DNA of 64,000 nt, from assembly GCF_026212465.1 (NCBI RefSeq), contig NC_080058.1, positions 347,001-411,000 on the forward strand, in the 5' to 3' direction. Below, in pieces: positions 12,050 through 24,304 of the stretch. The DNA comes from Amaranthus tricolor (Eukaryota; Streptophyta; Magnoliopsida; Caryophyllales; Amaranthaceae). Under the pieces are notes generated by a model that made no database searches, was not told where the DNA came from, and saw nothing but the letters and a program-made list of their open reading frames with translations. Numbering within the stretch: the first letter of the stretch is position 1; each line of letters begins with the position of its first letter. A program made the translations under genes and the position numbers.

Positions 12050-12182
12050 TGTTGTATGAGACAGTTTTACTGAGACGCACTTCACACATGGGATAAATAG
12101 TACATCTCATATATATTATGAGAATATAGACTCTTTATTTGAGGTCGTCTCACTGAAAGATAGTCCCTCATAAGAGTAGCTC
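12050..12182. mobile_element. MITE, 'TTGTATGAGAC' family
   Basis: It begins TTGTATGAGACAGTTTTACTG and ends GTCCCTCATAAGAGTAGCTC, with GAATATAGACTCTTTATTTGAG in the middle. The same order of blocks occurs at 31722-31859, at its mirror 42344-42481, and in part near 15300 and 57780-57850. Confidence 0.6.
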
Positions 12183-15007
12183 TTCTACTTAAAAGTTACT
12201 TTCTCTGTATACAAGAGATTGTTATAATTTTTATTTTTATTTGTTATTTTAAAATTTATAATATTTCTATTTTACGTAGTATTTTCATCACTATCTTAAA
12301 TTTCTCTCTACATATTTCTATTTTCACTATTCATACAAGTTAATGAGATCATATCCACTTTTCTTAATAATTATGCTAATTGCATATTGTTGTAGCATAT
12401 TAGACACCGAATGAGTAGTCAGCTACCACTAAACGGTAAAGGGTAAAAGCATCTGTATGTGGTAACTCGAATTAGGTTATTTATTTAGCCCACCATCATG
12501 GTATCGACACGATAGAATAAGATAGTTGATACTTCATATAATTTTTTTTGTGAATGAGATGGAATAGTTATGTGTGAATGAGATCAAAAAATAAATTAAG
12601 AATATAGATAAGATTCAGAGAGTATATAAAATAAAGTGAAAGTTTTTTAAAAGTTAAATTTACGACAAATTTTAAAAACTGATAGGAGTGAATAGAGGAA
12701 ATGCATTCTGACATATTATGTAAAAATTAACTTATTGGTAAAATAAGTAATATGCGCCCCAAGAATTTGAAACACATTGATGCTCCTATGAATTGTAGTT
12801 CAACTACATAACTATTTGACTACCATAGATGGGTCAAGTTTAGAGTTATTCTACTCCACTACCACTAATTGGAATGCTAAGATGCTTCTACCTCAGTGGA
12901 CTCTTATTTAAGAATTATTTTTTTCGTGATAGCATAATTTATTAAGTGTTTTATAATGACTTCACTTATATTTTTAGTTCAATGGACTCATGTTAAGAGA
13001 ATGTAATAAAGTATGAAAAAGACGTCATATAGCTTCTGATGATATAATTTCAAAGAAATCAATCAATCAATCAATCAAATGCTTATGATGATGATTAAAG
13101 CCTCAAATTATTTGTATACACCCTCTATCTCAATGAATGTGTTACTTTTCTAATTTTTGAATATGTCTTATATTTTTTTTTAACTCTCATCCACGAAGTT
13201 ATTTTCACTTTTTCATAAAATATGCTTAGTTTTTAATCTTATTTATCTTTTTTTTTTAATTTGCAAAAAAATATACTCGTTGCAAACCCATATTATACTA
13301 TCGTTCATAATCACTAATCAGAAAGCATGAAGATTGGGACAGTATTTGACTGATTATGTTATCTTTTATGTGTCGTAAATTAATTGTTCCTCGTGAGAAA
13401 AATCATATGTACTATGCCTATCAAAACATTCATCTATAGGGACAAATTAACATGACTACAAGAGGACATTCCTTTCTTGGCTTTTTTTTAATGCTATATA
13501 ACATTTTATTATCCTAACGTCATTAAATATTTTTCATCCAAAATGGGATTTGATAGAATTAAATATACGCCATCATACCATTGCTATAACAAAAAGGTTG
13601 GATGACTTTTTCCTACTCGTCTTGTATGAGACCATCTCACCACGAGACAGTCTCATATAATTAGTCAATTTTTCTAATTAATTACTTTAAAATTGTAAGT
13701 GATCATTTAAATACACTAAATATATGTGAATCAGCCCAATAAAAATAATCTTACACCATCTAATTAACTAAGAAGAATTTTTTTTATACCTTAAGAGAAA
13801 AGTAAGTGGCATGGAATAAAGGCTTAATTGTATACCAATTAATATTTATACTCTTATCAAAAATTCAGAATCAAGAATACAAAACGAGTTTTATCCCTTA
13901 GAGAAGAGTGGAAGACACACTCCTCATTAGATTCTGAAAACAACTTTCCATAATAAACATCAATGCAAGTATGGTTGTCGATCATCTAGCCTAGCCTTTC
14001 TGTTTTGGGAAAACGAAGGAGGTAAAGCTACCCACGAAAAGAATATAATTTATATATTAATATGAAAATGACATAATTATTGGACAAAGTATAAAATTAA
14101 CAACGATCAGAATAATGACTTTTTTTTTGAACAAATCAAAATGATGACTTAAAAATAAAGTTAAGTTCGTTGTTTTTTTAACATGATATCAGAACCATTA
14201 TTATAACCAAGAAGTCATGTAGTGCTCGTGTAATAAGGAACGAGATAGAGTATTAATTAATTAACATTGAGATTATTTGTTACTTTGAATTTTTTTAGGC
14301 CATTTATTAATGATCATTTTGTATATCTAAAAAGTGTTATAGAAGTAGAATTTAGTTGGTCTACTTTTCACCTTAGTTGTGAAGAGTTTTGTGTTCGATC
14401 CTTATCACGTGCTTTTCACACTATTTGCTACTCTTCTTTTTCTAACCCTATGGTCGAAATAAACGGTACCCTGGCTACCTTTCAAAAAAAATAGAATTTA
14501 GTTTATTATTATAGCACTAGGTTTATGTATAAGCAATATTAAATATATCATGTAATCAATATGGTACTATTAAAATATAAATTTATTATCAAGTTTTATA
14601 CCAATTAATGTTATTAGTAATTAATACTTTTTTCATTTATTTTATTACATATAATTTTATGTTTTTCAATGCAACCATATATATACCAATTGTGAGAAAA
14701 TTTTGAGATATGAGTAGATTAATTTAAATTTAGAAAATTTTTGAAATTTTGATCACAAATAGATCATGCAAAGAAAGTCAAAGGAAGTTTTTAGAAATGA
14801 TCCAAAAGAGAAAGTTGAATAAAATAGTGGACATAACCAAAGAAAAAGAAAAAGGAAAAGGGATAAAAAGATAGCAATATGGATGGACGAACAAAAGCCA
14901 TTCATAGTCAATAAACTAAGCTTCATTCATTATAAGAATATTATTCAAAAAATATCATGTGCAATGGCAAAACTAGGGAGAGCCAACTAGGGGTTGTTGC
15001 CTCTACT
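12183..15007. other. Gene-free region with MITE scraps
   Basis: No gene is supported. A Stowaway-type scrap occurs near 13115-13260, an AATC tetranucleotide run at about 13060-13078, and a GTCTCAT-ended MITE fragment at about 13617-13790. At 14175-14495 a stretch ends in an A-run (TTTCAAAAAAAATAG) and holds GTTCGATCC, a B-box-like sequence. A decayed SINE is possible but unproven. Confidence 0.45.
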
Positions 15008-15227
15008 AGTTTATCAAGAAATAATTACTTCATATATTTTTATAGGTTTTCTTTTCATTGTACCTACTTCTCCGTATATTTTTCGAGTCGAGGAATTTTT
15101 TTGGCCGCGCTCTCTTTTATGGGTATGAGTTGCCGCCGTCCTTCTCTCCCCAATTCTTGTTCATGGTTTTTTCTATGTACGGAATATACTGGGTTGGATG
15201 ATGATGATGATGACAGTTTCTTCAAGA
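15008..15227 (+). mobile_element. 5'-truncated RTE-type LINE, 3' end only, with near-TSD
   Basis: About 190 bp (15021-15214) match, in reverse complement, the 3' end of the LINE at 18021-19761. Shared blocks include TTTATGGGTATGAGTTGCCG, CCGTCCTTC and the terminal GGATGATGATGATGATGA tail. The flanks AGTTTATCAAGA (15008-15019) and AGTTTCTTCAAGA (15215-15227) look like a slightly diverged target duplication. The 97-codon open frame here is this non-coding 3' end, not a gene. Confidence 0.75.
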
Positions 15228-15294
15228 GACACGTTAGATATATGAGCTAAATAACCCAATTAATACAAATTAAGGTGAAAATAAAGATGTTGAC

Positions 15295-15345
15295 TTCTTG
15301 TTTTGAGGTTGTCTCTTTGAGAGACAATTTCTCACAAGAGTAGCT
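15295..15345. mobile_element. MITE end fragment
   Basis: GAGGTTGTCTCTTTGAGAGACAATTTCTCACAAGAGTAGCT resembles the right end of the 12050-12182 and 31722-31859 elements. The left part is missing. Confidence 0.45.
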
Positions 15346-15839
15346 GAATTTTAAATTATATAATAACATGTAAAAATACACATAAAATTATAAGATTCAG
15401 TTTATTTTATTTAACTTTTAAAATTGAGTTTAAAAAAAAAATAACTAAATGTAATTGCAATTATTTTACTTAAATGTAAAACAATATTTGAAACTTTGCA
15501 AAACTCAAAATCACCTCTTAATATAATAATATCTTCGTCTCTTTGAAGTTGTAAGGTTGTAACCTATTAAATATATTAGAATATATGCTGTAAATTCAAA
15601 GAAATCAAAAAGAACAAAAATTAAGAGAATCATGGCTTGTAACATAATATTTGTATCCCGTCAAATTTATGAATCATTGTTCCACGAGCACGAGATTAAA
15701 CCTTATTTTTTTAAGCGGCTAAAATTCCCCTCCGAAATTTTTTAGGTTTTTATGTAAAATCAAAACATATTTTTTTTAAGCAAAACATACCCTACATTTC
15801 TACAAGAATAATCCTATGATACAAATTTTCAAAACGATA

Positions 15840-16080
15840 CAGGTCTCATGGTGAGACCATTTTTATTGGGTTAACTAAATATATATATAATATTTTAAAA
15901 TAATTACTTATAACCTTAAAGTGATCGTTTTTTATAGTCTTACAATGATCACATACAATCTTAAAGTGATGTGATCACTTATAAATTTATAATCTTAAGT
16001 CTTAACATAATCAATCAGAAAAATGAGCTAGTTATACAAGTTTGTTTAATGTTGAAACGGTCTCATATAAAACTTGTTGA
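15840..16080. mobile_element. MITE with internal 'AATCTTAAAGTGAT' sub-repeats
   Basis: The ends are GGTCTCATGGTGAGACC and ACGGTCTCATATAAAAC, in inverse orientation. The interior has several diverged copies of a block of about 26 bp (ATCACTTATAATCTTAAAGTG-like). The same arrangement is at 21285-21520. Confidence 0.6.
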
Positions 16081-16887
16081 AAAAACCCATTTATTATTAT
16101 ATTACTCAATATAGATATTAAGCTTTGGTCGACTTTTTCTAGCTGCAACCTATTTATCACTTGTAATAAGATCATTATGGTCTATTATCTTTCATTCCTC
16201 TTTATACTCTAATCATCGCTTCTGTGCACGAAATATATATTGTATTATGATGATATATTGATGATAAATAAATAATCCTTGCTAAGTTCTTTTGTAATAA
16301 TTATACCCTATCCAATGTATTTTTTAACATTAAATATCGTCAAATATGCATAAGAAGAAATTATAAAAAAAATTAATATTATAAAATTATGCATTAAGAA
16401 AAACCAATTAAAATCTCAAATAACTATGTATTTCTTTACATATTTAGAAAATTATAAAATAAAATTAATTGATAAATAATAGTTACTATTTAAATGTAAG
16501 TAAAAAAAAATCAAAAAAAAGGAATTGTTAGAGTTCATGTCAAAAAAAGATAAGGTCACTATTTATACCTTTCTTGAAAGCTATTTATACCTCTTATTAT
16601 CTTTTTAACTACCTTAGTAGACCAAGCTTGGCTTTCCACTTCACGTAAAAGGCAAAAGCCAAATACTAGAGAAAATAATTTTTAAAAGTATTTGTAAATA
16701 TTGAAATAAAACAAGATATAATTACGAAGAGATCATGGGTTTAATAAAAGGTAGAAAATCGCAAACTGTGAGGTGCCTAATAAAAGAGTATTATACAAAC
16801 AAGGGACCCACAAACTTTTAATTATGTATACTTAATAGGATTATAGGACCCACAAGTGTTTCATAATAATAATAATAATTAATCCGT

Positions 16888-17013
16888 CTTGTGTGAGATC
16901 GTCTCACGGTGAGACGACTCCAAAACAAAAAGCACATAAGCTAGACACTTATATTGTTGGGCTATTTAATTCAAGTATGAGACATGTCTCACGGTGAGAC
17001 CGTCTCATACAAG
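16888..17013. mobile_element. 126-bp MITE with 29-bp terminal inverted repeats
   Basis: The left end CTTGTGTGAGATCGTCTCAC and the reverse complement of the right end CTTGTATGAGACGGTCTCAC agree at all but a few positions over about 29 bp. Each terminal repeat is itself palindromic (TCTCACGGTGAGA). It is the cleanest example of this family in the window. Confidence 0.75.
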
Positions 17014-18020
17014 AATTTATGAATAATTATTTAAGATTGTTATTTGTAAATGATCAGAATCAAGATTCTCAGCAGATGAGTAAATACTACTTTTAAAAAA
17101 ACATAAAATTTAATTCTCACCTAGTTTTCCTCATTTTTTTGTCTATTCTATAATAAAAAAAAAAAGAAACGATTATAAAAAATCTTAATTATTGTAGTTT
17201 ATTTGATGTTTAGTTAGTAATGTGACGCCGAGAATAGAGACCATGTCGATTGATTTTTGAGACAAAATAATCCAATTCAAAAGTAAATAATAGATTAGGC
17301 TTATATATTTAACATATTTTTAGCTTCTAAAAGTATATAGGATTGGATAAATTTGGTAGAACATGATGAATTGAGAAAATTGTTACCTTAATTGTTAATA
17401 ACCTAAAAATTATGAAAAGAAACAATAATACTCCTATATTTAATGCATCCATTGAATCAAGTATTATAAGATTAGGAAAAAAGACAGGTAATTAAGAGTG
17501 TCCTATATTTAATGCATGCATTGAATGTAATAAAAACAATTTATAATTAAAATGAGAATACTTAGGATTTTTATTTTAATTACTATTTATATGTTCTTTT
17601 CATTTAGAATATTCTATTTTAAATAGAGAGAAATTTAATTAATGTTTTTGAAAGATATATTAAAGATAAAATATATTTATGGACTATTATGGAAATGAAT
17701 CAACGATGCAATATACAAAGATTTTAATGTTAATACATATAAAAATGTAGTTTTTTAAAAGATAATTGGCATTCAAAATTGAAGCAGTCAACATATTTGT
17801 TTTATATATACTTGAAAAATGGTAGAATTAGCTTTTAATATTTTCGATATTAAAACATTATGTGAAATGATTTAAAACTATTATAAAATCCAATCATCAA
17901 TTTTGATCTTATAAAGATTTTTAATAAAATTATCTATCTAATTAACGATTGAAATAATTAACTAATAAAAATTCATTTCAAATTTTATTTTAAATAAACC
18001 AATCGATATCTATGTCGAGT

Positions 18021-19761
18021 CATCATCATCATTATCATCCAATTCACTATATCTTGCTTATAGAAAAAACTATGGACAGGGTCTGGGGAGGGAAGGACGG
18101 CGGTAACTCATACCCATAAAGGAGAGCGCAGCCAAAGGAGTTCCCCGGCTCTAGAAAGATATGTAGACGTAGCTACACGGGAAAGATAAAAAGTCCTATA
18201 AATAAAAATAAGTAGACCCACCCACAAAATAAAATAAAAGGGACAAAAAAACTAAAACATGGATTCTAAAACATGGATATGACGCCTCCAACGACCCTTA
18301 TCCTTAGTCAGGCTCTCGGAGAAGTTTAACTCACACAAGTCAACTTTTATCTGTTCATCCCAAGTTCTCCTGGGTCTTCCTCGATTTCTCTTACCCTCTA
18401 CTATAATGCATTCTACTCTCCTCACAGGGGCGGCGAGAGTCTTTCTCTGCACATGTCGAAATCATCTCAATCTATTTTCATGCATTTTTCTAGAAATAAG
18501 GGCTACCTTAGCATACGCATTTCTGCAACTTCCATCTTATGTTCAAAACTCTTCTTAACAAGCCAACATTCGGTCCCATATAGCAGAGCAGGTCTGATTG
18601 CCATCCGGTAGAATTTTCCTTTTAACCTGCTTGGAAATTTTCTATCACATAGCACAGTGGTGGCTGCACGCCACTTGATCCAACCCGCTTGTATGCGATG
18701 GTTTACATCTCCGTCACTCTTTCCATCCCTTTGAATGATCGATCCCAAATACTTGTACTTGGTCGTACATTTAACAACTGTTTCTCCAATGGACACCTCT
18801 GGTTCACCTACCGGTGTTGTCCCACTAACGTCACATCGCAAATACTCAGTCTTCGTGCGACTAATGCGCAACCCTTTACCTTCTAAATCTTTCGTCCACT
18901 AATCCAATTTATTACTGACCTCCTCTCTAATTTCTGCTATCAGCACTATGTCATCCGCGAAAAGCATGCACCACGGTACCGTCTCCCAAATAGATTGAGA
19001 AATCTCTTCCATAATGACAGTAAAAATGAAAAGGCTTAGAGTCAATCCCTGATGTAGCCCAACTTTAACCGGGAAAGTCTCTATTATCCCACCGGTGTTT
19101 GAATGTTATTAGTCGACACTCTGTCGTACATATCCCGTATAGCCTCAATGTACACTGAAGAAATACCTCTAGCCTTGAGGCTGTCCCAGATGATGCCTCG
19201 TGGTATGCTATCATAAGCTTTCTCCAAGTCAATGAACACCATATGTAAATCCTTCTTTCGCTCCTTATATTTCTCCAGCAATCTTCTCAAAACATGAATT
19301 GCCTCAATGATTGACCTTCCTGGCATAAAATCGAATTGGTTCTCTCTAATCACCGTTTCCTGTCTAATTCTCCTCTCTATCACTCTTTCCCACAATGTCA
19401 TTGTGTGGCTTAAAAGCTTGATACCTCTATAGTTCCCACATACTTGCGCATCGCCTTTGTTTTTAAACAGAGTTATTAGTGTGCTATTCTCCATTCTTTT
19501 GGCATCCTATGTGTCTTCAAAATCGTATTAAAGAGGTTCATCAGCTAACGAATGCCCTCTTTTCCTAAACCCCTGCACACCTCAATCGAGATGTTATCTA
19601 AACCCCATCTTTTTGAGAGTTTCTCCTACTTCTGTGGTATTAGCACTCACCTATTTTCCAGTGGTCTTTGAACGTTAGAAACTTGCTTATCCTCCTCCTT
19701 TGACCCCCTAGACTCATTTAGTAGCTGAGAGAAATACTTGAGCCATCTTGTTTTGATGTCC
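18021..19761 (-). mobile_element. 5'-truncated, decayed RTE-clade LINE with 12-bp TSD
   Basis: Identical 12-bp flanks TCTATGTCGAGT lie at 18009-18020 and 19762-19773. Read on the minus strand, the element runs from mid reverse transcriptase to the 3' tail (GATGATAATGATGATGATG). Such short trinucleotide tails and target duplications of this size fit RTE-type LINEs. The 5' part (endonuclease) is absent, as after incomplete reverse transcription. Confidence 0.88.
18252..19520 (-). pseudogene. LINE reverse transcriptase, frameshifted
   Basis: Reading from 19520 down: MPKEWR, a frame break near 19480, then [20 protein letters not shown] and the [13 protein letters not shown] block (RT finger/palm). 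A frame change follows near 19085, then LHQG and the catalytic FADDIVL at about 18942-18971. An in-frame stop lies near 18904, then the TKYKYLGSIIQRDG block and the C-terminal RGRPRRTW motif at about 18390. The order of blocks is that of plant RTE-like LINE ORFs. The breaks show it is dead. It supplied no recent copies here beyond sharing ancestry with the 15-kb fragment. Confidence 0.85.
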
Positions 19762-19774
19762 TCTATGTCGAGTA

Positions 19775-20215
19775 ATAACTAATAAATGTAATTAACCAAT
19801 ATTATTATTATTATTATTATTAATTTATTATGATCATTTTATGCAACCAAAATTTCTAACTGATTGATTTTTTAATGTTGAGTTAGGTAATTGTGGTTGT
19901 TAATGTATATTTGTTGTTAATACTAGTGTGAAATTAGAAATAGCAAATCTTCATCATCACGTACGTTCGTTAATTGAAGTTTAAACTTAATTAATAATTA
20001 TTTTTTTGTTTTTATAATTAATATGATCTCTAATTCTCTAGTCTAGGAAAATGATTTGGTAACTTCTAATTATGTTTGAAGTTGGAAGAAGCAAGCCTTG
20101 TTTGTAAAAGAAAGAATTTGTCAAATACAGGTATAATAAAAGTGTTAAAAATTAGATTAATTTAACAAAATTAAAGGTGACAAGAATAAACTTAAAGTTT
20201 AACTATATCATATAG

Positions 20216-20259
<44 letters not shown>

Positions 20260-21280
20260 TGGGTATGCCGGGGAAGTAAAGGACTATACATGTAAAACTC
20301 GAATTTATGACCTTATTCGAAAAGAACGGACAATTGATATAAAATTTAATTTTGTTAATATATTAATTTAATTTTCTTTTTGAAAAGTCATAATTTCTAA
20401 AAGTGAAATAATTATTATCTTGTTACAAATAGGGTAAAACCAAGAACTTGCGCCAAAGTAATTAATACTTTTACTACATATGCATGACTCTAGCTTTAAC
20501 GTACCATTAATTATTAATTAATGTAAGAAAAGAATAATAAAATTGCATGAATCTAGCCTTACTTTTCATATAAAATATACTCAATGATGTATTATTATGG
20601 TTTAAATCATGGATTGCAAAATTTATTTAGACTATTTCATGGTGTGAATGCACAAGATAAAAGGTATCTAGGCTCTGTTTGGCAACACTAGTTCAAATGG
20701 AGTTGAATTCATAAGTTTAGAGAAATGAAAAACTAATTTGAAATTTAAATGGTCCTAAAACTAATAATTAGTAACCTAAATATGTTGCTTATTCCATAAA
20801 AGTTAATAAAATTATAAAAATATATTAGTATTTGTAATTTCATAATTTAAATAGTTATTATTTGAGATAATTACCAAACATGATTCGAAATTAGATTAAA
20901 TAATTTAAGAGACCTCATCATTTAAGTCATTTTCTTTTACTATAAGGTAGGCTGAAGAATAAGGAAGACTATGTGAGAATCGAACTCAAGATTTTACTTG
21001 AAAAATTAATATTTAATACTCTTTAAGTGAGACATAAACTGATTCTTTATTCAAATCATTTTTAATAGAAGTTATGTTGTTAAAAAAAAACTCAATTATA
21101 GTCGCCAAATTGTTCACTATTTGTTTATTTCATGTGTATTTTAGGTCATAATTAATGATTGGTGAGTCTTTTGCAAACCACACGCAAACAATTAAGAGAT
21201 GAAACATGCAACTTGTCCGTACGCTTACGAAACCAAAACATTACTTGTTCAACGTATTGCGATTTGCGAAACACTAATTC
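19775..21280. other. Gene-free AT-rich region
   Basis: No gene is supported. It contains an ATT run near 19800-19822, the AT microsatellite at 20219-20256, a possible MITE at about 20673-20885 (CTGTTTGGCAACAC ... ATTACCAAACATG) and a B-box-like antisense motif near 20972. Confidence 0.45.
20219..20256. repeat. (AT)19 microsatellite
   Basis: An uninterrupted AT dinucleotide run. Confidence 0.95.
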
Positions 21281-21284
21281 TGAA

Positions 21285-21520
21285 ACGAAACGATCTTACG
21301 ATGAGATTATTGACTTAATATATATTTTTTGTTTTAAAATGATTACTTATAATGTTAAAGTGATTACTTATAATTTTAATATAATTATTTTTTATAATCT
21401 TAAAGTGATTACACATAACTTTAAAACAATTACTTATAATCTTAAAGTACTCAAATAAAGAAATGAACTATTATATGGACCCATCTCATAGTGAGATGGT
21501 CTCATATAAGACGAGCTGAA
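21285..21520. mobile_element. MITE with internal 'AATCTTAAAGTGAT' sub-repeats, copy 2
   Basis: Same family as 15840-16080: interior blocks ATGATTACTTATAATGTTAAAG and variants repeat about five times. The right end is ATCTCATAGTGAGATGGTCTC followed by ATATAAGACGAGC. The left end (ATCTTACGATGAGATTATTG) is eroded. The 99-codon open frame over it is an artefact of the repeats. Confidence 0.6.
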
Positions 21521-21917
21521 TATTATTTTCAGTCACAAATACAAAGAAGTTATAAATGGAGTACTTAATATTAAGTTCTTATCTACATTAAGTCTACGTA
21601 AAAGTGTTCTTATATAAACCTAGTCTACATTATAATATTATACAATGTTTCATTTAAAGAGTAGATCAACTAAGTATTAATAAAAAAAAATAAAAAAAAT
21701 AAAAACTCCTATAGTCTTATAATATATCATATGCCTTGCCATTTTGATATGTACACTTTCTTTCTTGATGTAATTATTTCGCATCTCTAGCTAAAAACTA
21801 ACATTACTAATTTCATTCAAAAGGCTGATAACTGATAGGCTTAATTGAACCTAATTATAATTATATCAATCATTCTAACTTATTTATGACATGCAAATTC
21901 TTAGAGAGTAGGTAGTA

Positions 21918-22522
21918 GGGGTGTTCAAAATAGGATATTGGGGCGATTCGGATCAAAATTGTTATCCGGTTCCAACTCGGATTTTGAATACCCGGTTTAA
22001 TCCGGGTCGAATCCGGATACCCGATTTTTTTTTAATTTTATTGTTTTGTCTTTTTTTCGTTCAACTATGCGTTTTTTTATCCCTATTTCATTTTGGAATT
22101 TTTTTTATATAAAATTCAAATACTAACTCTCTAAAAATATATAGCTTAATTAGCCATAAAAGACAAATTAGAAAAAATTATAGAAGAACATTATTGCTTA
22201 TTGGTTTAAATAAGGACAATCATAAAAAAAAATCCGAGAGAGAACAATTATATTAAGATTCAACTCAAGGTTAGCTTGAGAGATACTATCATCATTTTAT
22301 TTAAGAAAAAAGTAAAAAAAACAAAATAAAAAATAAATAAAACTGGATACCAGATACTCGGTTTCCAAAAATAGGTGATCCGGATCCGATATTCGGTTTT
22401 AAAACCGAGTACCCGATCTGGATTATCCGGTTTGCAAAATAACGGGTAAATTGATTTCGAAAACTAGATACCGAATAATCCAAATCAAATATTTCAAATC
22501 GGGTTTTTATGCACATCTCTAG
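21918..22522. mobile_element. hAT-like non-autonomous element, 'ATCCGG' rich
   Basis: The left end TAGGGGTGTTCAAAATAGG and the right end TTTTTATGCACATCTCTAG are roughly inverse. Both subterminal parts are packed with ATCCGG/CCGGAT and GGTTTAAAACC-like motifs. No ORF of note. Confidence 0.55.
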
Positions 22523-22529
22523 TAGCTAG

Positions 22530-24010
22530 CACTAGAGGAGAGGAGAGGAGAATGACGAGTAATCCCTACATAATCCTAAAAACCCGGCCATGAAGGCATG
22601 AACCTTATGGCATAGTCTGTTTGTCTCTCTCAATCAGCACCGATCTTTATCTAAACTACTAAATTATATATATATATTTTTTTTTTCAATCTAATTTTTC
22701 TTTTATTAATTTTCACTTAAAAAGTAAATTTTACTAATTAAACGGAAAAATATATATATATTAAGAGAAATTTTAAAGGGATGAGCAAAGTGAGGAGTGC
22801 TCATGACCTAAAATTTTTAAGGGTCTCAATTTATAATATTCATTTTGTCTTCAATTAAATATGAAAAAATATTTTTAGTGAAGAATTTAAGAAGTTAGTA
22901 AAATTTTCAACCCTTCTAGTTATTAAAGTTTAGATTATTTATTGAAAATATAATATTGTCGCTTAATTTTATAACTTTATAATAAACTAAAATTTAGGTT
23001 TTGAAATTGTCGTCATAAATAGTCAAGATGACTAATCTCCTAACATGCATGTGACCAATATTATTAGTTCCAATATGAGATTCCCTCATTCTCATACATT
23101 AAGCAAGTTTCGCAATAATACAATTACTTGATCTAAAATGCTAAAATCACATCATATATTTCCTTAATTCTCAAGTTTAATTAACTTTAATTAGACTTTT
23201 ATTTCATTCATTCTCAAGAGAATTTTTGATATCCTACCCCTCCTTTCTCTCTCCAGTATTCTTAAGCTCGTACAACACGTAAAATAACTATTTTGTAATA
23301 CTCCTTTCGTTTCATGTTATTGGTTATATTTGCTTTTTGTACGTACAATTTTTAAAGTATAATTCAAATTTCAATACTCTATAAATATATTTCATAAAAA
23401 TTATAATTAAACTAATAAAATTCTATACATTTTGACAAATCTAGTAATTTTACCACAAATTAGTTCGCATTATTTAGCGCAAATATGATGATAGTTAGTT
23501 AAAAATGTCTCTTATGTCCTATTAAGTTTTCTGCATATGTCTTTCTAAAAGTTTTCACATAAAAAATTAAATATTATAAATTCAATGGAACAGAGAGCAT
23601 TACGGGATCATAGCTAGGCTAACTAATGCTATTAAATTTTCAATATATTGTAATATTTCAAAAGGGTAATTAATTTAAACAACTCATACAATGGCAAAGT
23701 TCCAAAACGAAAATCATAAGATTGCATTGATATGCAATTCAAAAGGGAAAAATGAACTTAAATGGTGTTGTATAATTGATCCACTTCATGTTCTTTGTAC
23801 CCTAGCAGCAGTCACGTACTGCAGATCAAAAATGAATGAACATAGTATGTCGACACCCATGTTCTAAAGCCTACAATATAAAATGAGCATGAATTCTCCG
23901 TACTTATATTTCATAAGACTTATACTTTAAAAGAAATATTAGTTTAATAACTTGAACATCTACCAATTAAGAGAATAGGCTGATCTTGTCTCGGTTTTAG
24001 AACAAGTAAT
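22530..24010. other. Gene-free region
   Basis: No gene is supported. A Stowaway-like MITE lies at about 23301-23600; the remainder is AT-rich without visible structure. Confidence 0.45.
23301..23600. mobile_element. Stowaway-like MITE (candidate)
   Basis: The left end TACTCCTTTCGTTTCATGTT and the right end AATGGAACAGAGAGCATTA are inverse-like, with TA next to both ends. This is the pattern of 'CTCCCTCCG' Stowaway elements. Confidence 0.55.
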
Positions 24011-24304
24011 TGTTGATAAATTAGCTCAACTAAAAGCTTATTTAACTAATGGTTGAAGCCTTATGATATATTATATACTCTAATAACAATTTTCCCTCAT
24101 ACGAAAGACCTTTGGGTTATAAGTATGAATGCAACACAAGTCCCTCCTCATATGTCATACCAGCTGACGTTAAATATTTCACTTTAAATGAGGGGTGGCT
24201 GAGATTCCGACCCCTGATCTCTTGTCATGTTGGCTTCTGATACAATGTTAGGAACCAATTCAACCAAAAGCTTATTTAAGTTGATTTTTTGACAATAGCT
24301 AACA
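24011..24304 (-). mobile_element. TRIM-like small LTR element, copy 2
   Basis: On the minus strand it begins TGTTAGCTATTGTC, gives an LTR with AAGCTTTTGGTTGAATTGG ending in TAACA, then TTGTATCAGAAGCC, a primer-binding-like site for initiator Met tRNA. A short interior of about 150 bp holds ACCCCTCATTTAAAGTG. A purine stretch (GAGGGAAAA) precedes a second LTR ending ATTTATCAACA. The layout matches 2454-2706 on the other strand. Confidence 0.65.

Noticed and set aside
14175..14495. Possible SINE with B-box-like GTTCGATCC and A-run
   Set aside because: No convincing A box and no target duplication found; left as a remark in the region entry.
14957..15250. 97-codon plus-strand ORF
   Set aside because: It lies over the LINE 3' end at 15021-15214, which is non-coding in the parent element.
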